Shown one piece after another: positions 7,660 to 16,551 of a stretch of DNA of 64,000 nt. A program made the translations under genes and the position numbers. Below the pieces are notes generated by a model. That model was given only the letters and a program-made list of their open reading frames with translations. It was not told where the DNA came from and made no database searches. Origin of the DNA: an uncultured Lachnospiraceae bacterium (GTDB lineage: Bacteria > Bacillota > Clostridia > Lachnospirales > Lachnospiraceae); NCBI GenBank assembly GCA_910585635.1, contig CAJUFE010000023.1, positions 1-64,000 of the forward strand, given 5' to 3'. Each line of letters opens with the position of its first letter. Position 1 is the stretch's first letter.

Positions 7660-8619
7660 CTAACGGCTGCAATAGGAACACGCTCCCATATGCTCCACCT
7701 CCGACAGCCGCACCTCCTGCACGTAGGCGATGATCGCCGGGCAGTCTTCTGCTGTGTGATATCGGCTCCCGCTCCCCATGATATAGACCAGGCTCCCTGT
7801 GTGAGCGCTGCCGCCGCAGACCGCGCAAGGGTAGTAGCGCCCGCCTCCCTGGTTTCGGTATCCTTCGATGGAACTATAGGATATGGCTTTCAGTTTATTG
7901 GACAGGTAATGGCAGTCCCTGGACCTGTGATATCTGGTAGAGGTCTTGCCGATATAGACGATCGGATCGTCTTTCTCCTGGACACCGTTCCCGCTCCCCT
8001 CCCGCTCTAGTCCGTTCCTCCCGATCCACGCCCGCCTTGAACTCTGAGAGGAAAAAGCCAGGGCATCCAGACCAAGGATGGAAAACGGCATCCTCATCTC
8101 ATAATCCATGCAGAGCTTCACGGTCTCCCCATTTTCTAAAAAGGCGGAGCGGGAAAATGAGTGGGAGTCCATCCCTTCCTGGCTGAACATCTCCTCTGCC
8201 TTAGACTGCGCCCCCACACCCACCGCCCCGTTCACCAGTCCCAGGAGGAACTCTTTCTTCCAGTCCCCCTCCTTTGGGATCTCTTCCCCTTTGGAGAGCA
8301 TATATTCCAGATAGGCATACTGGCACAGATCCTCGTTGACCGATTCTAAGGCCGCCTGCACCTGCCTCTGCCTTTCCATCATCCGAAAGGGGATCATCAT
8401 ACATACCATGGAAAAGATAAAGATCGACAGCGCCAAGGCCGCCTCCACAGAGACTGCTGCCCCCTGCGCTTTTACGGAGGCAAAGGGCCACACCCTTTTT
8501 TCTTGATACAGCTTTTTCTCACCCCTTGATCCCCTGGGCTTCCGTACTTGGAGAGTATGTTGTTTTATAGCAGCTGGAGTACACTGGCTGGTCTGTTCTA
8601 TATCCTGAAAAAAGGGCAT
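7660..8619 (-). CDS. TadE-like pilin with two C-terminal Cys/His repeats
   Basis: 319 residues. A basic N-terminus is followed by AAVSVEAALALSIFIFSMVCMMIPF (about 54-78), the TadE/TadG-type helix with the conserved glutamate. The middle is an outer domain. The C-terminus holds two copies of a motif of the form VYI-(5)-YH-(4)-C-(n)-PC-x-x-C: first near 224-268 ending CAVCGG, second near 277-318 ending CSYC. This pattern resembles small zinc-binding modules in other Firmicute surface proteins. AGGAGGTGA precedes the ATG. It would be a minor pilin carrying a metal or DNA binding head; that function is inference. Confidence 0.78.
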   Translation of the reverse strand: MPFFQDIEQTSQCTPAAIKQHTLQVRKPRGSRGEKKLYQEKRVWPFASVKAQGAAVSVEAALALSIFIFSMVCMMIPFRMMERQRQVQAALESVNEDLCQYAYLEYMLSKGEEIPKEGDWKKEFLLGLVNGAVGVGAQSKAEEMFSQEGMDSHSFSRSAFLENGETVKLCMDYEMRMPFSILGLDALAFSSQSSRRAWIGRNGLEREGSGNGVQEKDDPIVYIGKTSTRYHRSRDCHYLSNKLKAISYSSIEGYRNQGGGRYYPCAVCGGSAHTGSLVYIMGSGSRYHTAEDCPAIIAYVQEVRLSEVEHMGACSYCSR

Positions 8620-8699
8620 GGGCCTTCACCTCCTTATTTGGGCCAGATATACCGCAAAGTGGGGCGTGCCGATGCCCGGAATGGATCTTCAAACACGCT

Positions 8700-10625
8700 C
8701 TAATACGCTCTGGACACCTCTGCTGCCATGGGATAGGTCACATCCCCACCTCCGGTCAGACTTTTCAACAGACCCAGAGAAAAATACACATGTTTTCCAC
8801 AAAGCTCCGCCCGCATATCCACTCGATAGGCCAGATCAGAGAGCATAAATCCGGCCTGCTTTCTCGATAAGTTCATCTCCATCACATCCATCATCCGATA
8901 AAGGAGCTGGGTGCCGGGGCAGGGGAGCAAGAAAAGGGTCAGGTATTGTTTGTAGTCCAGCCCGGAGGGCTGGCTTTTTGTCCCTTCCAGCTCCTCTCCG
9001 GCTGCAAACCGCAAAAGCCCCTCCAGGCTGAGGCACCAGTCCTCCCGGCTTTTTAAGAGCGGGATGCGGCCTCCGTTAAGGAGTGTCCGGATATCGGCCA
9101 CGGCCTCTCCAAAGGCCCACACACCCATGATCAAAAAGGCGGTGATCGTCACCAATGGCAGGACGCCTGTGGCGCCTACTACTGATGCGGCAAGAGTCCT
9201 GGCCTGCTCCCGCTTCTCGCTATCGCCCAGGATATGGATTAGGTTCATCCCTTCCCGGACAGCCAGGAGCATCTCCAGCGTCTGTGCCAGGTTCTCCCGG
9301 TCTGTGTCCTGACCGGCCAAAAGATACTCCATCTCATAAGCCGTCTCTTTCCCGCCGGTATCACAGAAATGGTTGAAGAACACCTGGCAATATTCGGCCG
9401 TTATCGCCTTCTCCAAGAGCCCCAGCCCGGTTTCTGTATAGGCGATCCGATGGGATGGATAGCCGGCAGGGTTTAACGTCCCTCCAGAAACCTCCTTGCC
9501 GACCGGGATCATCAAAGACAGGAAGCCCTGCTCCGCCATCCCCCTCAGCCTTTTTAGCAAGCCCTCTTTTTCCTTATCCTTTACTCCGGCCTCAAAGGGG
9601 ATCGTCAACAGCTGGTATCCGGCAAAATGGGACTGGACAGGCGCCCACAGGGCTGCCGTATCCAGCTCATCCTCCTCGTCCTCCGGCTCCCAGCTCGCGA
9701 TATACTCCTCCACCTCTTCTGCCTCCTGCTGGACTGCCTCCACCAGCCCGATCCGGTCGCCGGCCTGCTCTTGCAGACCGGCGATCTGCCTGCGCCGCTC
9801 TCCATCCTTATCGGTGTAAGCCTCGTACTCTGCCAGCTCCTTCTGGAAAGCCTCCCGCATGGCGTCGCTTAAGTCGGGAGCCTTTTCTCCATAGCTGCTC
9901 TTTATCGCCTCCAGCTCTTTTCCGAAGGCATCGGCCTGCTTCTCATACTTTTCTACCAGTCCGGGGATCTTCTCCAGCTCACGGATCAGGCGGTCCCCCT
10001 CCCGGCAGAACCCATAGCCGTCTTCACTGGCTAAAGCTCCTGCCGCCTGGTCCCGCAGCTCCCTCTGTGCATTTAAGCATCTCCCCAGATCCTCCAGCGT
10101 CTTCTCCAGCTTCCAGGCCTCCTTCGTCTGGATCTCCATGGAGCGGGTCAGATCAGAGACCTGCCCGGCTTCTGTCAGGGTCTTCAAAGCGTCTCCTGCG
10201 CTGTCTCCGGTCCACTCCTTTGTCCAGATCCCATATTTCATGTAGTCCATGATCTCTTTTTCCAGATGCTCGCCGTTATCGTCAGTCAATACCTGCCGGG
10301 CCGTCACATAGCATCCGTCCTGCGCAAAGGGATACCAGTCCTTCTGCTCCAGATACGGCTGCAGGAACCTTTCAAACTCCTCTGCCGCGTCCTCCTCCTC
10401 TATGTGCTCCAGGCCGAATATCCGATACTGCTCCCAAAGCCCCCTGTGATACTGGCTGAACAGGGAATCCATAGCTGAATGCGCCGCCATCTGCAGATAA
10501 CACCTGGCCCCTGCCGTCCTGGCCGACTCTAAGAGCCCGCAGAGCAGACCGCAGACACAGATGAGGATCAAGCTTAAAAAGACCGATATCTGTCCTCTCC
10601 ATCTCAATCTCTGTACCCCGCTCAA
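8700..10625 (-). CDS. DUF5702-like Tad-associated membrane protein
   Basis: 641 residues. It opens with RGQISVFLSLILICVCGLLCGLLESAR, a TadG-like helix after a short basic segment; a long charged alpha-helical region (about 60-330, many Glu and Lys, coiled-coil-prone) and a second hydrophobic segment near 500-525 follow. Size and position directly after Flp match the DUF5702 proteins of clostridial pilus loci, whose role is unknown. The start is a TTG overlapping the TGA of flp (TTGA); no ATG or GTG occurs before the helix. It probably sits in the membrane with a large outer domain as an assembly or adhesion factor. Confidence 0.8.
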   Translation of the reverse strand: MSGVQRLRWRGQISVFLSLILICVCGLLCGLLESARTAGARCYLQMAAHSAMDSLFSQYHRGLWEQYRIFGLEHIEEEDAAEEFERFLQPYLEQKDWYPFAQDGCYVTARQVLTDDNGEHLEKEIMDYMKYGIWTKEWTGDSAGDALKTLTEAGQVSDLTRSMEIQTKEAWKLEKTLEDLGRCLNAQRELRDQAAGALASEDGYGFCREGDRLIRELEKIPGLVEKYEKQADAFGKELEAIKSSYGEKAPDLSDAMREAFQKELAEYEAYTDKDGERRRQIAGLQEQAGDRIGLVEAVQQEAEEVEEYIASWEPEDEEDELDTAALWAPVQSHFAGYQLLTIPFEAGVKDKEKEGLLKRLRGMAEQGFLSLMIPVGKEVSGGTLNPAGYPSHRIAYTETGLGLLEKAITAEYCQVFFNHFCDTGGKETAYEMEYLLAGQDTDRENLAQTLEMLLAVREGMNLIHILGDSEKREQARTLAASVVGATGVLPLVTITAFLIMGVWAFGEAVADIRTLLNGGRIPLLKSREDWCLSLEGLLRFAAGEELEGTKSQPSGLDYKQYLTLFLLPCPGTQLLYRMMDVMEMNLSRKQAGFMLSDLAYRVDMRAELCGKHVYFSLGLLKSLTGGGDVTYPMAAEVSRAY

Positions 10626-10795
10626 TAGACTTCTTTGGATTGGCTGTTGATCTGACTGAATATGTCTTTTAAAAGGGTCGTGATCTGCCCCTTAAAGATG
10701 ATCACCAGCCCGATCAATACCACTAAGATCAGCACCACCTCGATGACCCCTACGCCATCCTCTTCCTTCAAAAATGCATATACCATGTTTGTCAT
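10622..10795 (-). CDS. flp: Flp1-type class IVb pilin
   Basis: 57 residues, between the TadC and DUF5702 genes. A short charged leader ends in EEDGVG and is followed by the hydrophobic helix VIEVVLILVVLIGLVIIF, with the glutamate close to the predicted cleavage site, as in Flp1 pilins (prepilin peptidase would cut after a glycine). The tail is short and polar. AGGAGG lies seven to eight bases before the ATG at 10795. As the major subunit it would be extruded by TadA/B/C and processed by one of the two A24 peptidases. Its stop overlaps the TTG start of the next gene. Confidence 0.9.
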   Translation of the reverse strand: MTNMVYAFLKEEDGVGVIEVVLILVVLIGLVIIFKGQITTLLKDIFSQINSQSKEVY

Positions 10796-10833
10796 ATCTT
10801 CTCCTCCTCTTGTCCTTTCCTGATCGGATATTT

Positions 10834-12111
10834 TTAATAAAATGTCATGAACGCCGGCACCACCACGATCACCATCACCACCCCCAGCATCAAGAACAGC
10901 GGGATCAAAAGCTTGGTAGCTGCCTCTTCCCCCTGACGCCTGGCCAGGTTCTTTCGCTGTTCAAAGGCATCGGCCATCTCCAGCTGGAGCAGATAGCGCA
11001 GGTTCTTTGTCCCGGTCTTCCGGTCCTGCTCCAAAAGACCGGCCAACTTTAGATAGGGCTGCAGCTTACAGCGTCTCCCAAATCCCTCATAGGCCTTCCC
11101 TTCTGCAGTCCCGCTCCTCATCTGATGATAGGTCATCAGCATCTCCTCATAGACCGGCCTTTCTCCTTTTCCCTTAGCCTTCAGCTCCTGATAGTCCAGC
11201 ACGATCCGCTCCCATGCCGTCCGCACGGTCATCCCGGCTCCCAGAAAGATCTGGAGCTTGGAGACCATCTCCGCATGGTCTAAGAGCAGCTTCCTTTCTC
11301 TGTCCTTTTCCAGCTGCCTGGCCGCGCTGACCCCTCTGGCCCTCATCAGGACCGCCAGCACCGGTCCCACGAGCAGGAGCCAATATCGCTCCCCGTTATC
11401 TCTGCTGCGATATGAGAGGGCTTCGCCCTTATACTCTGTGGGGAGATAGAAGCCTGCCTCGGTCCTTGTCTGCTCCTCCTGGCTTAAGATCATCTGGGTC
11501 AATCCCTCCTGCTGCCTTTCCTGCGAGGTCCGCTCCGGCGGAAAGACGCGGACCGGGATATCTACTGTCCGGAGGGTCTCCTTCCCGTCACAGATCTCCG
11601 CCCGCAGGGTCACAGTCTGCCCCTCTTCCTTTGCTGTCTCCCCATGGACCACCCCATCCGTTCCGATCAGATCGTCCTGATCGCTGCTCCACCGGATGCG
11701 GAAACCGGTCTGGCTGTCCCTTGTGACCAGCATGAGCTTTGTCCGCACCTGGGAAAGAGATGGCTCCTCCCCCAGGATCATCGCCTCCAGGCGGCTTTCC
11801 AGCTCTTGCGCAGCGGCCTCTGCCTGCTCCTTCGTGTATCGCCGCTCGCCTATCGTAAGATCTAAGACCAGCTCCTTATCCTGCCCTCCCAGCCCCTCCA
11901 CCACCAGATCCAGCTTCTCCTCCCCCTGGCCATAAGCGCTCCGGGATACATAGCCCGCCTTTAAAGGATCGCTGCGGCTCTGGACCTCCAGGAGCAGGAA
12001 CAGAAGAGCCCCCGCCAGGACGCACAGGACCTCCAGACTGCTGATCTGGATCTCCTTCTTTTTATATCGGAATAGAAAGGATCCTTTTTGATAACCAAAA
12101 TGCAAGACCAT
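10834..12111 (-). CDS. tadC: TadC-like type II/IV secretion F-domain protein with extra outer domain
   Basis: 425 residues. The C-terminal 170 residues carry the T2SS-F fold: HAEMVSKLQIFLGAGMTVRTAWERI, a cytoplasmic helical region and a final membrane helix (LLIPLFLMLGVVMVIVVVPAF). Unlike standard TadC, the N-terminus has a membrane helix (about 27-42) followed by about 190 residues with the beta-rich, Thr/Glu-rich look of an Ig-like outer domain, then another helix near 245-262. It starts inside the 3' end of the TadB gene (50-base overlap). With TadB it forms the inner-membrane platform for the pilus motor. Confidence 0.82.
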   Translation of the reverse strand: MVLHFGYQKGSFLFRYKKKEIQISSLEVLCVLAGALLFLLLEVQSRSDPLKAGYVSRSAYGQGEEKLDLVVEGLGGQDKELVLDLTIGERRYTKEQAEAAAQELESRLEAMILGEEPSLSQVRTKLMLVTRDSQTGFRIRWSSDQDDLIGTDGVVHGETAKEEGQTVTLRAEICDGKETLRTVDIPVRVFPPERTSQERQQEGLTQMILSQEEQTRTEAGFYLPTEYKGEALSYRSRDNGERYWLLLVGPVLAVLMRARGVSAARQLEKDRERKLLLDHAEMVSKLQIFLGAGMTVRTAWERIVLDYQELKAKGKGERPVYEEMLMTYHQMRSGTAEGKAYEGFGRRCKLQPYLKLAGLLEQDRKTGTKNLRYLLQLEMADAFEQRKNLARRQGEEAATKLLIPLFLMLGVVMVIVVVPAFMTFY

Positions 12112-12724
12112 ACACCCCCAAACAGATCGTCATCAGCACCCTCCCGGCTGCTGTCCCATACATCATCCCAAAAAAGCCCGGGGAGGCGCTGTCGATATAG
12201 ATGATCAGGCCAAAGGGGATCATGTTCATCACCTTCTGCTCCAATTTCTTTGAAGCCGTCATATTCGCGATCTCCTCCCGCACCTGGACCTTATCCCGGA
12301 TCACCCCTGCCGTGTGATCGATGATCGATACCAGATCCCCACCGCTGCGCTTAGCGGCTTTAAAGACCTGCGCAAAATTCTGTACATCCTCCAGCCCGCT
12401 CCTGTCCGCAAACTCAAAGAACACCAGCTCCACCGGCCGGTTCAGCCTGATCTGCTTGACCATCCCGGCAAACTCACGGTTGATCATCCCTTCCGGGCCG
12501 TACAGCATATCCAGCTCCCGGGTGCTGTTCTCCAGCGCGTTCTCGATCGAATATCCAGCACTTAAGTTTGCCGCCAGGATCAAGATCCCTTCCTTGAACT
12601 GCTGGCCCAGCTGGAACAGCCTGGCCTTTTTTAGCGCCTCTTTGTGGAACAGCGGATAGGCCAGCCCCACCGGCAGGAGGAAAAGGAACACCGCCAGACT
12701 CCGGTAAAAGGCATAGGTGATCAA
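12062..12724 (-). CDS. tadB: TadB-like type II secretion F-domain protein; N-terminus uncertain
   Basis: 220 residues from the first in-frame canonical start, a TTG at 12724. The T2SS-F domain (about 35-205) has GILILAANLSAGYSIENALEN and the paired region RSGGDLVSIIDHTAGVIRDKV, with membrane helices at both ends. The frame continues upstream for at least 26 codons, overlapping the tadA stop, and encodes a further hydrophobic helix (FTEWLLYGAQGAGVCALI) as in other TadB proteins. That extension has no ATG, GTG or TTG, so a non-standard start, a sequence error or coupling to tadA must be considered. It is a platform protein partner of TadA and TadC. Confidence 0.78.
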   Translation of the reverse strand: MITYAFYRSLAVFLFLLPVGLAYPLFHKEALKKARLFQLGQQFKEGILILAANLSAGYSIENALENSTRELDMLYGPEGMINREFAGMVKQIRLNRPVELVFFEFADRSGLEDVQNFAQVFKAAKRSGGDLVSIIDHTAGVIRDKVQVREEIANMTASKKLEQKVMNMIPFGLIIYIDSASPGFFGMMYGTAAGRVLMTICLGVYGLAFWLSKRILSIPI

Positions 12725-12788
12725 AGCACATACGCCGGCGCCCTGGGCTCCATAGAGGAGCCATTCTGTAAAAGAAAGCCGATAGCTC

Positions 12789-14333
12789 CTATAGTCCGTA
12801 ACCTGCTGCCCATAGCTTTTCCTTTCTCGTGAGCTGTCCCACGGCCACCAGTCTCCCCTCCACCTTTTCCTGTCTTTTTTGGAAACGCCTTTTTCCTCTC
12901 TTGCCTTCCTTTTGATCTTCTCCGCCCCCTTCCCCTGTGCCTGTCTTTCTCTGCACCGTTCCTATCCTCCGCAACTTACCTGCCTCCTGCATCCTGTCTG
13001 TCCCTTGCTGTCCCTCAGCCTCTAGCGGCCTGTCTGCCCTTTGCCGCCCCTCGGTCTCTAGCGGCCTGTCTGCCCCTTGCCGCCCCTCGGTCTCTAGCGG
13101 CCTGCCTGTCCTTTGCCGCTTCTCGGTCTCTTGCCATCCCTCGGCTCTTTTTGCCGACTCGACCGCCGGTCTTTCATCCGGCCCGGTCCGGCCCTCTCCC
13201 TCTGCCCCGTCCTCCAAAAAGGTGAACAGTGGGTTCAGACGGATCTCCCCCTGGTCCATCCCGACGATCTCCACGATCTTGAGCACCCTTCGGCTCCTGT
13301 CCCGCAGTCTCCCCAGCTGGACGATCACGTCGATCGCCGCGCATATCTGGCTCCGGATCGCCGCCAACGGCAGCTCTGCAGCCATCAGCACCATAGACTC
13401 TAAGCGGGACAGCATGTCGTCGGGGCTGTTCGCGTGTCCGGTCCCCATGCCGCTGTGGCCTGTATTGAACGCCGTCAGAAGGTCGAAGGCCTCCCCGCCT
13501 CTGACCTCCCCCACCACGATCCGATCTGGGTTCATCCGCAAGGCCGCCTTGATCAGGTCGCGGATCGTCACGGCGCCCTCCCCTTCCCCGTTCGCATTCC
13601 TGGCTTCCAGGCGGACCAGGTTCGGCACCTGCTGGATCTGCAGCTCCGCCGAATCCTCTATGGTGATCACCCGCTCCTCCTTAGGGATGAAGGCCGAGAG
13701 GGCATTTAAAAATGTGCTCTTCCCGGAATTGGTCCCGCCGCTGATAAAGATGTTATAGCCCGATGCCACCAATACCTTTAAAAACTCCGCCGCCTCTTCC
13801 GTCAGCGACTGATAACGGATCAGCTTCTCCAAGGTGATCGGCTCCGGGAACTTACGGATCGTCACCGCCGGCCCGTCCAGCGCGATCGGCGGCAGCACCA
13901 CATGGACCCTGGACCCATCCTCCAGCCGCGCATCCACGATCGGGGAGGATACGTTCACCATCCGGTCCACCCGGCTCACGATCTGCTGGATCATATCCTC
14001 CAGCTGCTCCTCACTGTCAAAGCACCGGTCCCAGAGGGTCGCCTTGCCACCCCGCTCGATAAAGATCTTCTCCCTGCCGTTCACCATGATCTCTGTGACC
14101 TGCCGGTCATCTACCAATTCCTGCAGGATGCCCAGACGGCGGAAGGAATCGAACAGCCGGGTCCTCAGCTCCAGCTTCTCCTTCAGGGGGACAAAGCCCT
14201 TATCCCCCGATCCCAGTATCTCTTTATCGATCAGCTCCCACAGCTCCTCATCACTGAGGCTCCTCCGCTCCTCGATCTCCTCCATGATGTGCGCCTGGAT
14301 CGAACGCTGTAAGGCTCCCTTTTCCTCTGCCAT
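12789..14333 (-). CDS. tadA: TadA/CpaF-type secretion ATPase with repeat linker
   Basis: 514 residues from ATG 14333 (AGGAAGGAG before it). The hexameric ATPase powers pilus assembly from the cytoplasm. Walker A is GGTNSGKST (about 218-226); the Asp box ITIEDSAELQ, Walker B region RIVVGEVRGGEAFDLL and His box GHSGMGTGHANS follow in order. After the core ends near FTFLEDG comes an unusual 120-residue Arg/Glu/Gly-rich insert built on a 12-residue repeat, then the usual C-terminal motif LTRKEKLWAAG. The insert is absent from typical CpaF proteins. The tadB frame starts across its stop codon. Confidence 0.93.
   Translation of the reverse strand: MAEEKGALQRSIQAHIMEEIEERRSLSDEELWELIDKEILGSGDKGFVPLKEKLELRTRLFDSFRRLGILQELVDDRQVTEIMVNGREKIFIERGGKATLWDRCFDSEEQLEDMIQQIVSRVDRMVNVSSPIVDARLEDGSRVHVVLPPIALDGPAVTIRKFPEPITLEKLIRYQSLTEEAAEFLKVLVASGYNIFISGGTNSGKSTFLNALSAFIPKEERVITIEDSAELQIQQVPNLVRLEARNANGEGEGAVTIRDLIKAALRMNPDRIVVGEVRGGEAFDLLTAFNTGHSGMGTGHANSPDDMLSRLESMVLMAAELPLAAIRSQICAAIDVIVQLGRLRDRSRRVLKIVEIVGMDQGEIRLNPLFTFLEDGAEGEGRTGPDERPAVESAKRAEGWQETEKRQRTGRPLETEGRQGADRPLETEGRQRADRPLEAEGQQGTDRMQEAGKLRRIGTVQRKTGTGEGGGEDQKEGKRGKRRFQKRQEKVEGRLVAVGQLTRKEKLWAAGYGL
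13009..13128. repeat. 36-bp tandem repeat inside tadA
   Basis: About three units of 36 bases carrying TCTCTAGCGGCCTGTCTGCC, in frame with tadA and encoding a 12-residue unit close to RPLETEGRQGAD. Because the unit is a multiple of three, copy-number change lengthens or shortens the linker without breaking the gene. Confidence 0.85.
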
Positions 14334-14366
14334 GACTCCTTCCTCCCCCACCTTTTCAACCATCTG

Positions 14367-15362
14367 CTACTTCCCTTTCAGGAGCTGCCGCACGTAGTCG
14401 CCCAGCTCCCCCCATAAAAGCTGCTCCAGATAGTCCCGCTGGCCGCCAAAACTGTTCGGATAGGGGAGCTTTAGCCGCTGCACCTTCTCCAGGATCTTTT
14501 CATGGCCGGACACCAGGATATACTCTTCAAATTCCTCGATCTTGGCCACGGATACCTTATCCTGCCTCACCGGCATGTAGATCCCATCACAGATCTTCAG
14601 GATGTCCGCCGCCTTTTTCCCGAACTGCCCCAGATCCACGATGATCGTATCATACATCCCCTCGCCGGCCAGGCTGCTAAGGAGCTCTGCCATCTGCTCC
14701 CCGCTGACCTGGCACAGATCCTCCGGGTACCGGGCCGGCAGGATGTAATCTAAGCTGCCCCAGCTATAGACCAGAGACTTTAACCGGGCCCAGCTAAAGC
14801 CGCCCTGGCTGTGATAGTAGAGCAGGTCCGAAAGATCCCCCGGACCGGACTGCCCCAGCAGCTTTCGCAGCCCCGAGCAGTCTTCCAGGTTCAGATACAG
14901 CACCGCGCTGTCCTTGGCCAGGATCTGCCCCAGGACCAGGGAAAAGGAGGTCTTTAGGCAGCGATTGATCGGTGAATATACGCCTACCAGGATGCTCTTA
15001 TCCCCCACCAGAGCCGGAAGGGGCTGAACGGGGCTGGCGCTGTAGCAGGCCATCACCTCCCGGATGATGTGGTCTGTGGACTGGTATTTGTAGACCGCCT
15101 GTTCCCCTCCGGGATCGGGGATGACCTCCCCGTCGGACAGGAGCACGACCTGGCCGGCCTTTATCCCTTCAGCCTCCGCCTTCAGCTTCGCGTCGATGAG
15201 CAGGATCTCGATCGGCTCCTCCTCCGAAAAGCGCTTTAAACGCTCTATGCTGGAGAAGGCGATCACCGTGAACGGCACCCGCTCCTTCTGGTCCACCGCC
15301 TCCGCGAACCGCTCCGCAAAACGGGAATCCACGTCATAGACCGCCATGATCTTTTTCTTCAT
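14367..15362 (-). CDS. tadZ: TadZ/CpaE-like MinD-type protein
   Basis: 331 residues. About 1-110 form an atypical receiver-like domain; about 120-331 resemble a ParA/MinD ATPase with VGVYSPINRCLKTSFSLVLG in place of the P-loop (the canonical GKT is degenerate), NLEDCSGL, and YDTIIVDLGQF as the Walker B strand. TadZ proteins place the pilus machine at the cell pole. The altered P-loop suggests weak or no ATP hydrolysis. AAAGGAGG lies 12 bases before the ATG. It sits between the first prepilin peptidase and tadA, the usual order. Confidence 0.85.
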   Translation of the reverse strand: MKKKIMAVYDVDSRFAERFAEAVDQKERVPFTVIAFSSIERLKRFSEEEPIEILLIDAKLKAEAEGIKAGQVVLLSDGEVIPDPGGEQAVYKYQSTDHIIREVMACYSASPVQPLPALVGDKSILVGVYSPINRCLKTSFSLVLGQILAKDSAVLYLNLEDCSGLRKLLGQSGPGDLSDLLYYHSQGGFSWARLKSLVYSWGSLDYILPARYPEDLCQVSGEQMAELLSSLAGEGMYDTIIVDLGQFGKKAADILKICDGIYMPVRQDKVSVAKIEEFEEYILVSGHEKILEKVQRLKLPYPNSFGGQRDYLEQLLWGELGDYVRQLLKGK

Positions 15363-15406
15363 CTGATACGACTACCTCCTTTACCCTTACGCTCTTTGAT
15401 CTGCCA

Positions 15407-15940
15407 TCATCGGCCATACCCCAGCGGCCAGACTGCCGCCAGGCCCAGGAACAGGAAGAACACAAGGGGCACGGTGCCCGTCTCCCCACCCTTTTTGCCT
15501 ATGTGATAGGCATAGAGCCTTTTCTCCCGGCGCGCTCGCCCCAGGTAGGCCGCCAGATACTGCAGCCGCCCTCTTATGCCCCCTCTGTGCGCCCACCTGA
15601 TGAGCCCCCATCCCACTCCCAGCGCCATCCCCGCCCCGATCGCCCGGAGACCTACGGAAAAGCCCAGATACCCACAGATGAGCGCCATACACTTGATATC
15701 CCCCGCCCCCATCATCCGACAGACAAAGAGCGGAAAGAAGACCCCCACCACAGCCAGCGACCTCCCAATATACCCTGCCGCTCCCACCCAGCCCCCACAG
15801 GCCCAGCCCCATAGCCCCACCCCATACCAAAAGGCCAGCCACCAGTTCGGGACCCTCCCGGTCCTCAGATCCCATCCCCCCGCCGCCCCAAGACAGACCA
15901 GCAGACACCATCCCAATACTACAGGATACAGTTCATGCAT
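15407..15940 (-). CDS. Type IV prepilin peptidase (A24 family), first copy
   Basis: 177 residues from ATG 15940, with GGAGGGG five bases upstream; an upstream in-frame start at 16027 lacks a site and overlaps the promoter. The catalytic aspartates are in GGWDLRTGRVPNWW and in MMGAGDIKCMAL (GxGD). Six or so membrane helices span the protein. It is the first gene of the Tad operon and would remove the leader of Flp. Confidence 0.88.
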   Translation of the reverse strand: MHELYPVVLGWCLLVCLGAAGGWDLRTGRVPNWWLAFWYGVGLWGWACGGWVGAAGYIGRSLAVVGVFFPLFVCRMMGAGDIKCMALICGYLGFSVGLRAIGAGMALGVGWGLIRWAHRGGIRGRLQYLAAYLGRARREKRLYAYHIGKKGGETGTVPLVFFLFLGLAAVWPLGYGR

Positions 15941-16006
15941 ATTTACCCCTCCAACAATTCCATATATTTCCAGTACAATTGTATATTTTTCCCATCTAGC
16001 ACTTTT

Positions 16007-16035
16007 ATTATGCCACACCAAAGACATCTTGTCAA
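16007..16035 (-). promoter_or_regulatory. Promoter of the Tad pilus operon
   Basis: On the minus strand TTGACA (16030-16035) and CATAAT (16007-16012) are 17 bases apart, a near-consensus sigma-A promoter. The first start codon is 67 bases downstream. Two ATGTAAAAA stretches lie just upstream (about 16045 and 16076). Confidence 0.8.
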
Positions 16036-16180
16036 CCTATTTTTACATATTTTCCCACGATTTTTTCTACTTTTTTACATACACATCTGTCCCATTAACA
16101 AGCTGTCATAAACCAGTCCCCTAGTCACTGTCCACCCCCTACACCGATCATTAAATAGGTGCAGGCGCATGATCGGCCAC

Positions 16181-16551
16181 CCGTTCGCATCCGAAGGCCC
16201 GGTCCCCCACGGGGACACGCTCTCGCTCCATGCGGGACGAGAACGGTACTAGGGCGCGATGGAAGATACTCTCCACTACGTTCCGAGTATCCGCTTTCGC
16301 ACTAAGTTCGAAAAGACCTCACTAAGTGTGGGGTGCGAAGGACCGGCGTCCCGCAAAGGTCCCCTTAGGGGGATCCGGGCCTCCGGATGCTAAGTGGCTG
16401 GTAAGGGACAGACTACAAGGATGGCCAGCTAAAGTAGCGGAGGGAGGGTCCTGTCACAAAAGGAACCCCTGAAAAACGCCGGCGCTTGGCGAGGTCTTTC
16501 ACGAGCCTAGCGTCCGCTGCGTTTTTCCCGGAGCGAGAGCGCGGTGACGTT
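16181..16551. repeat. Intergenic palindromic repeat, composite copy B
   Basis: The right part (about 16370-16550) is a plus-strand copy of the element at 40-245. The left part (about 16181-16350) is a diverged copy in the opposite orientation; it shares CTCTCGCTC and TTCGAAAAGACCTC with copy A. The two halves form a long inverted repeat: GCATCCGAAGGCCCGG near 16188 pairs with the region near 16375-16390. Smaller hairpins are nested inside, for example GCGGGACG near 16232 with CGTCCCGC near 16347. No coding potential is apparent over 16028-16771 apart from the Tad promoter. Confidence 0.75.

Noticed and set aside
9455..10252. 265-codon plus-strand frame rich in Pro and Ser
   Set aside because: Antisense shadow of the DUF5702 gene; composition typical of a wrong frame.
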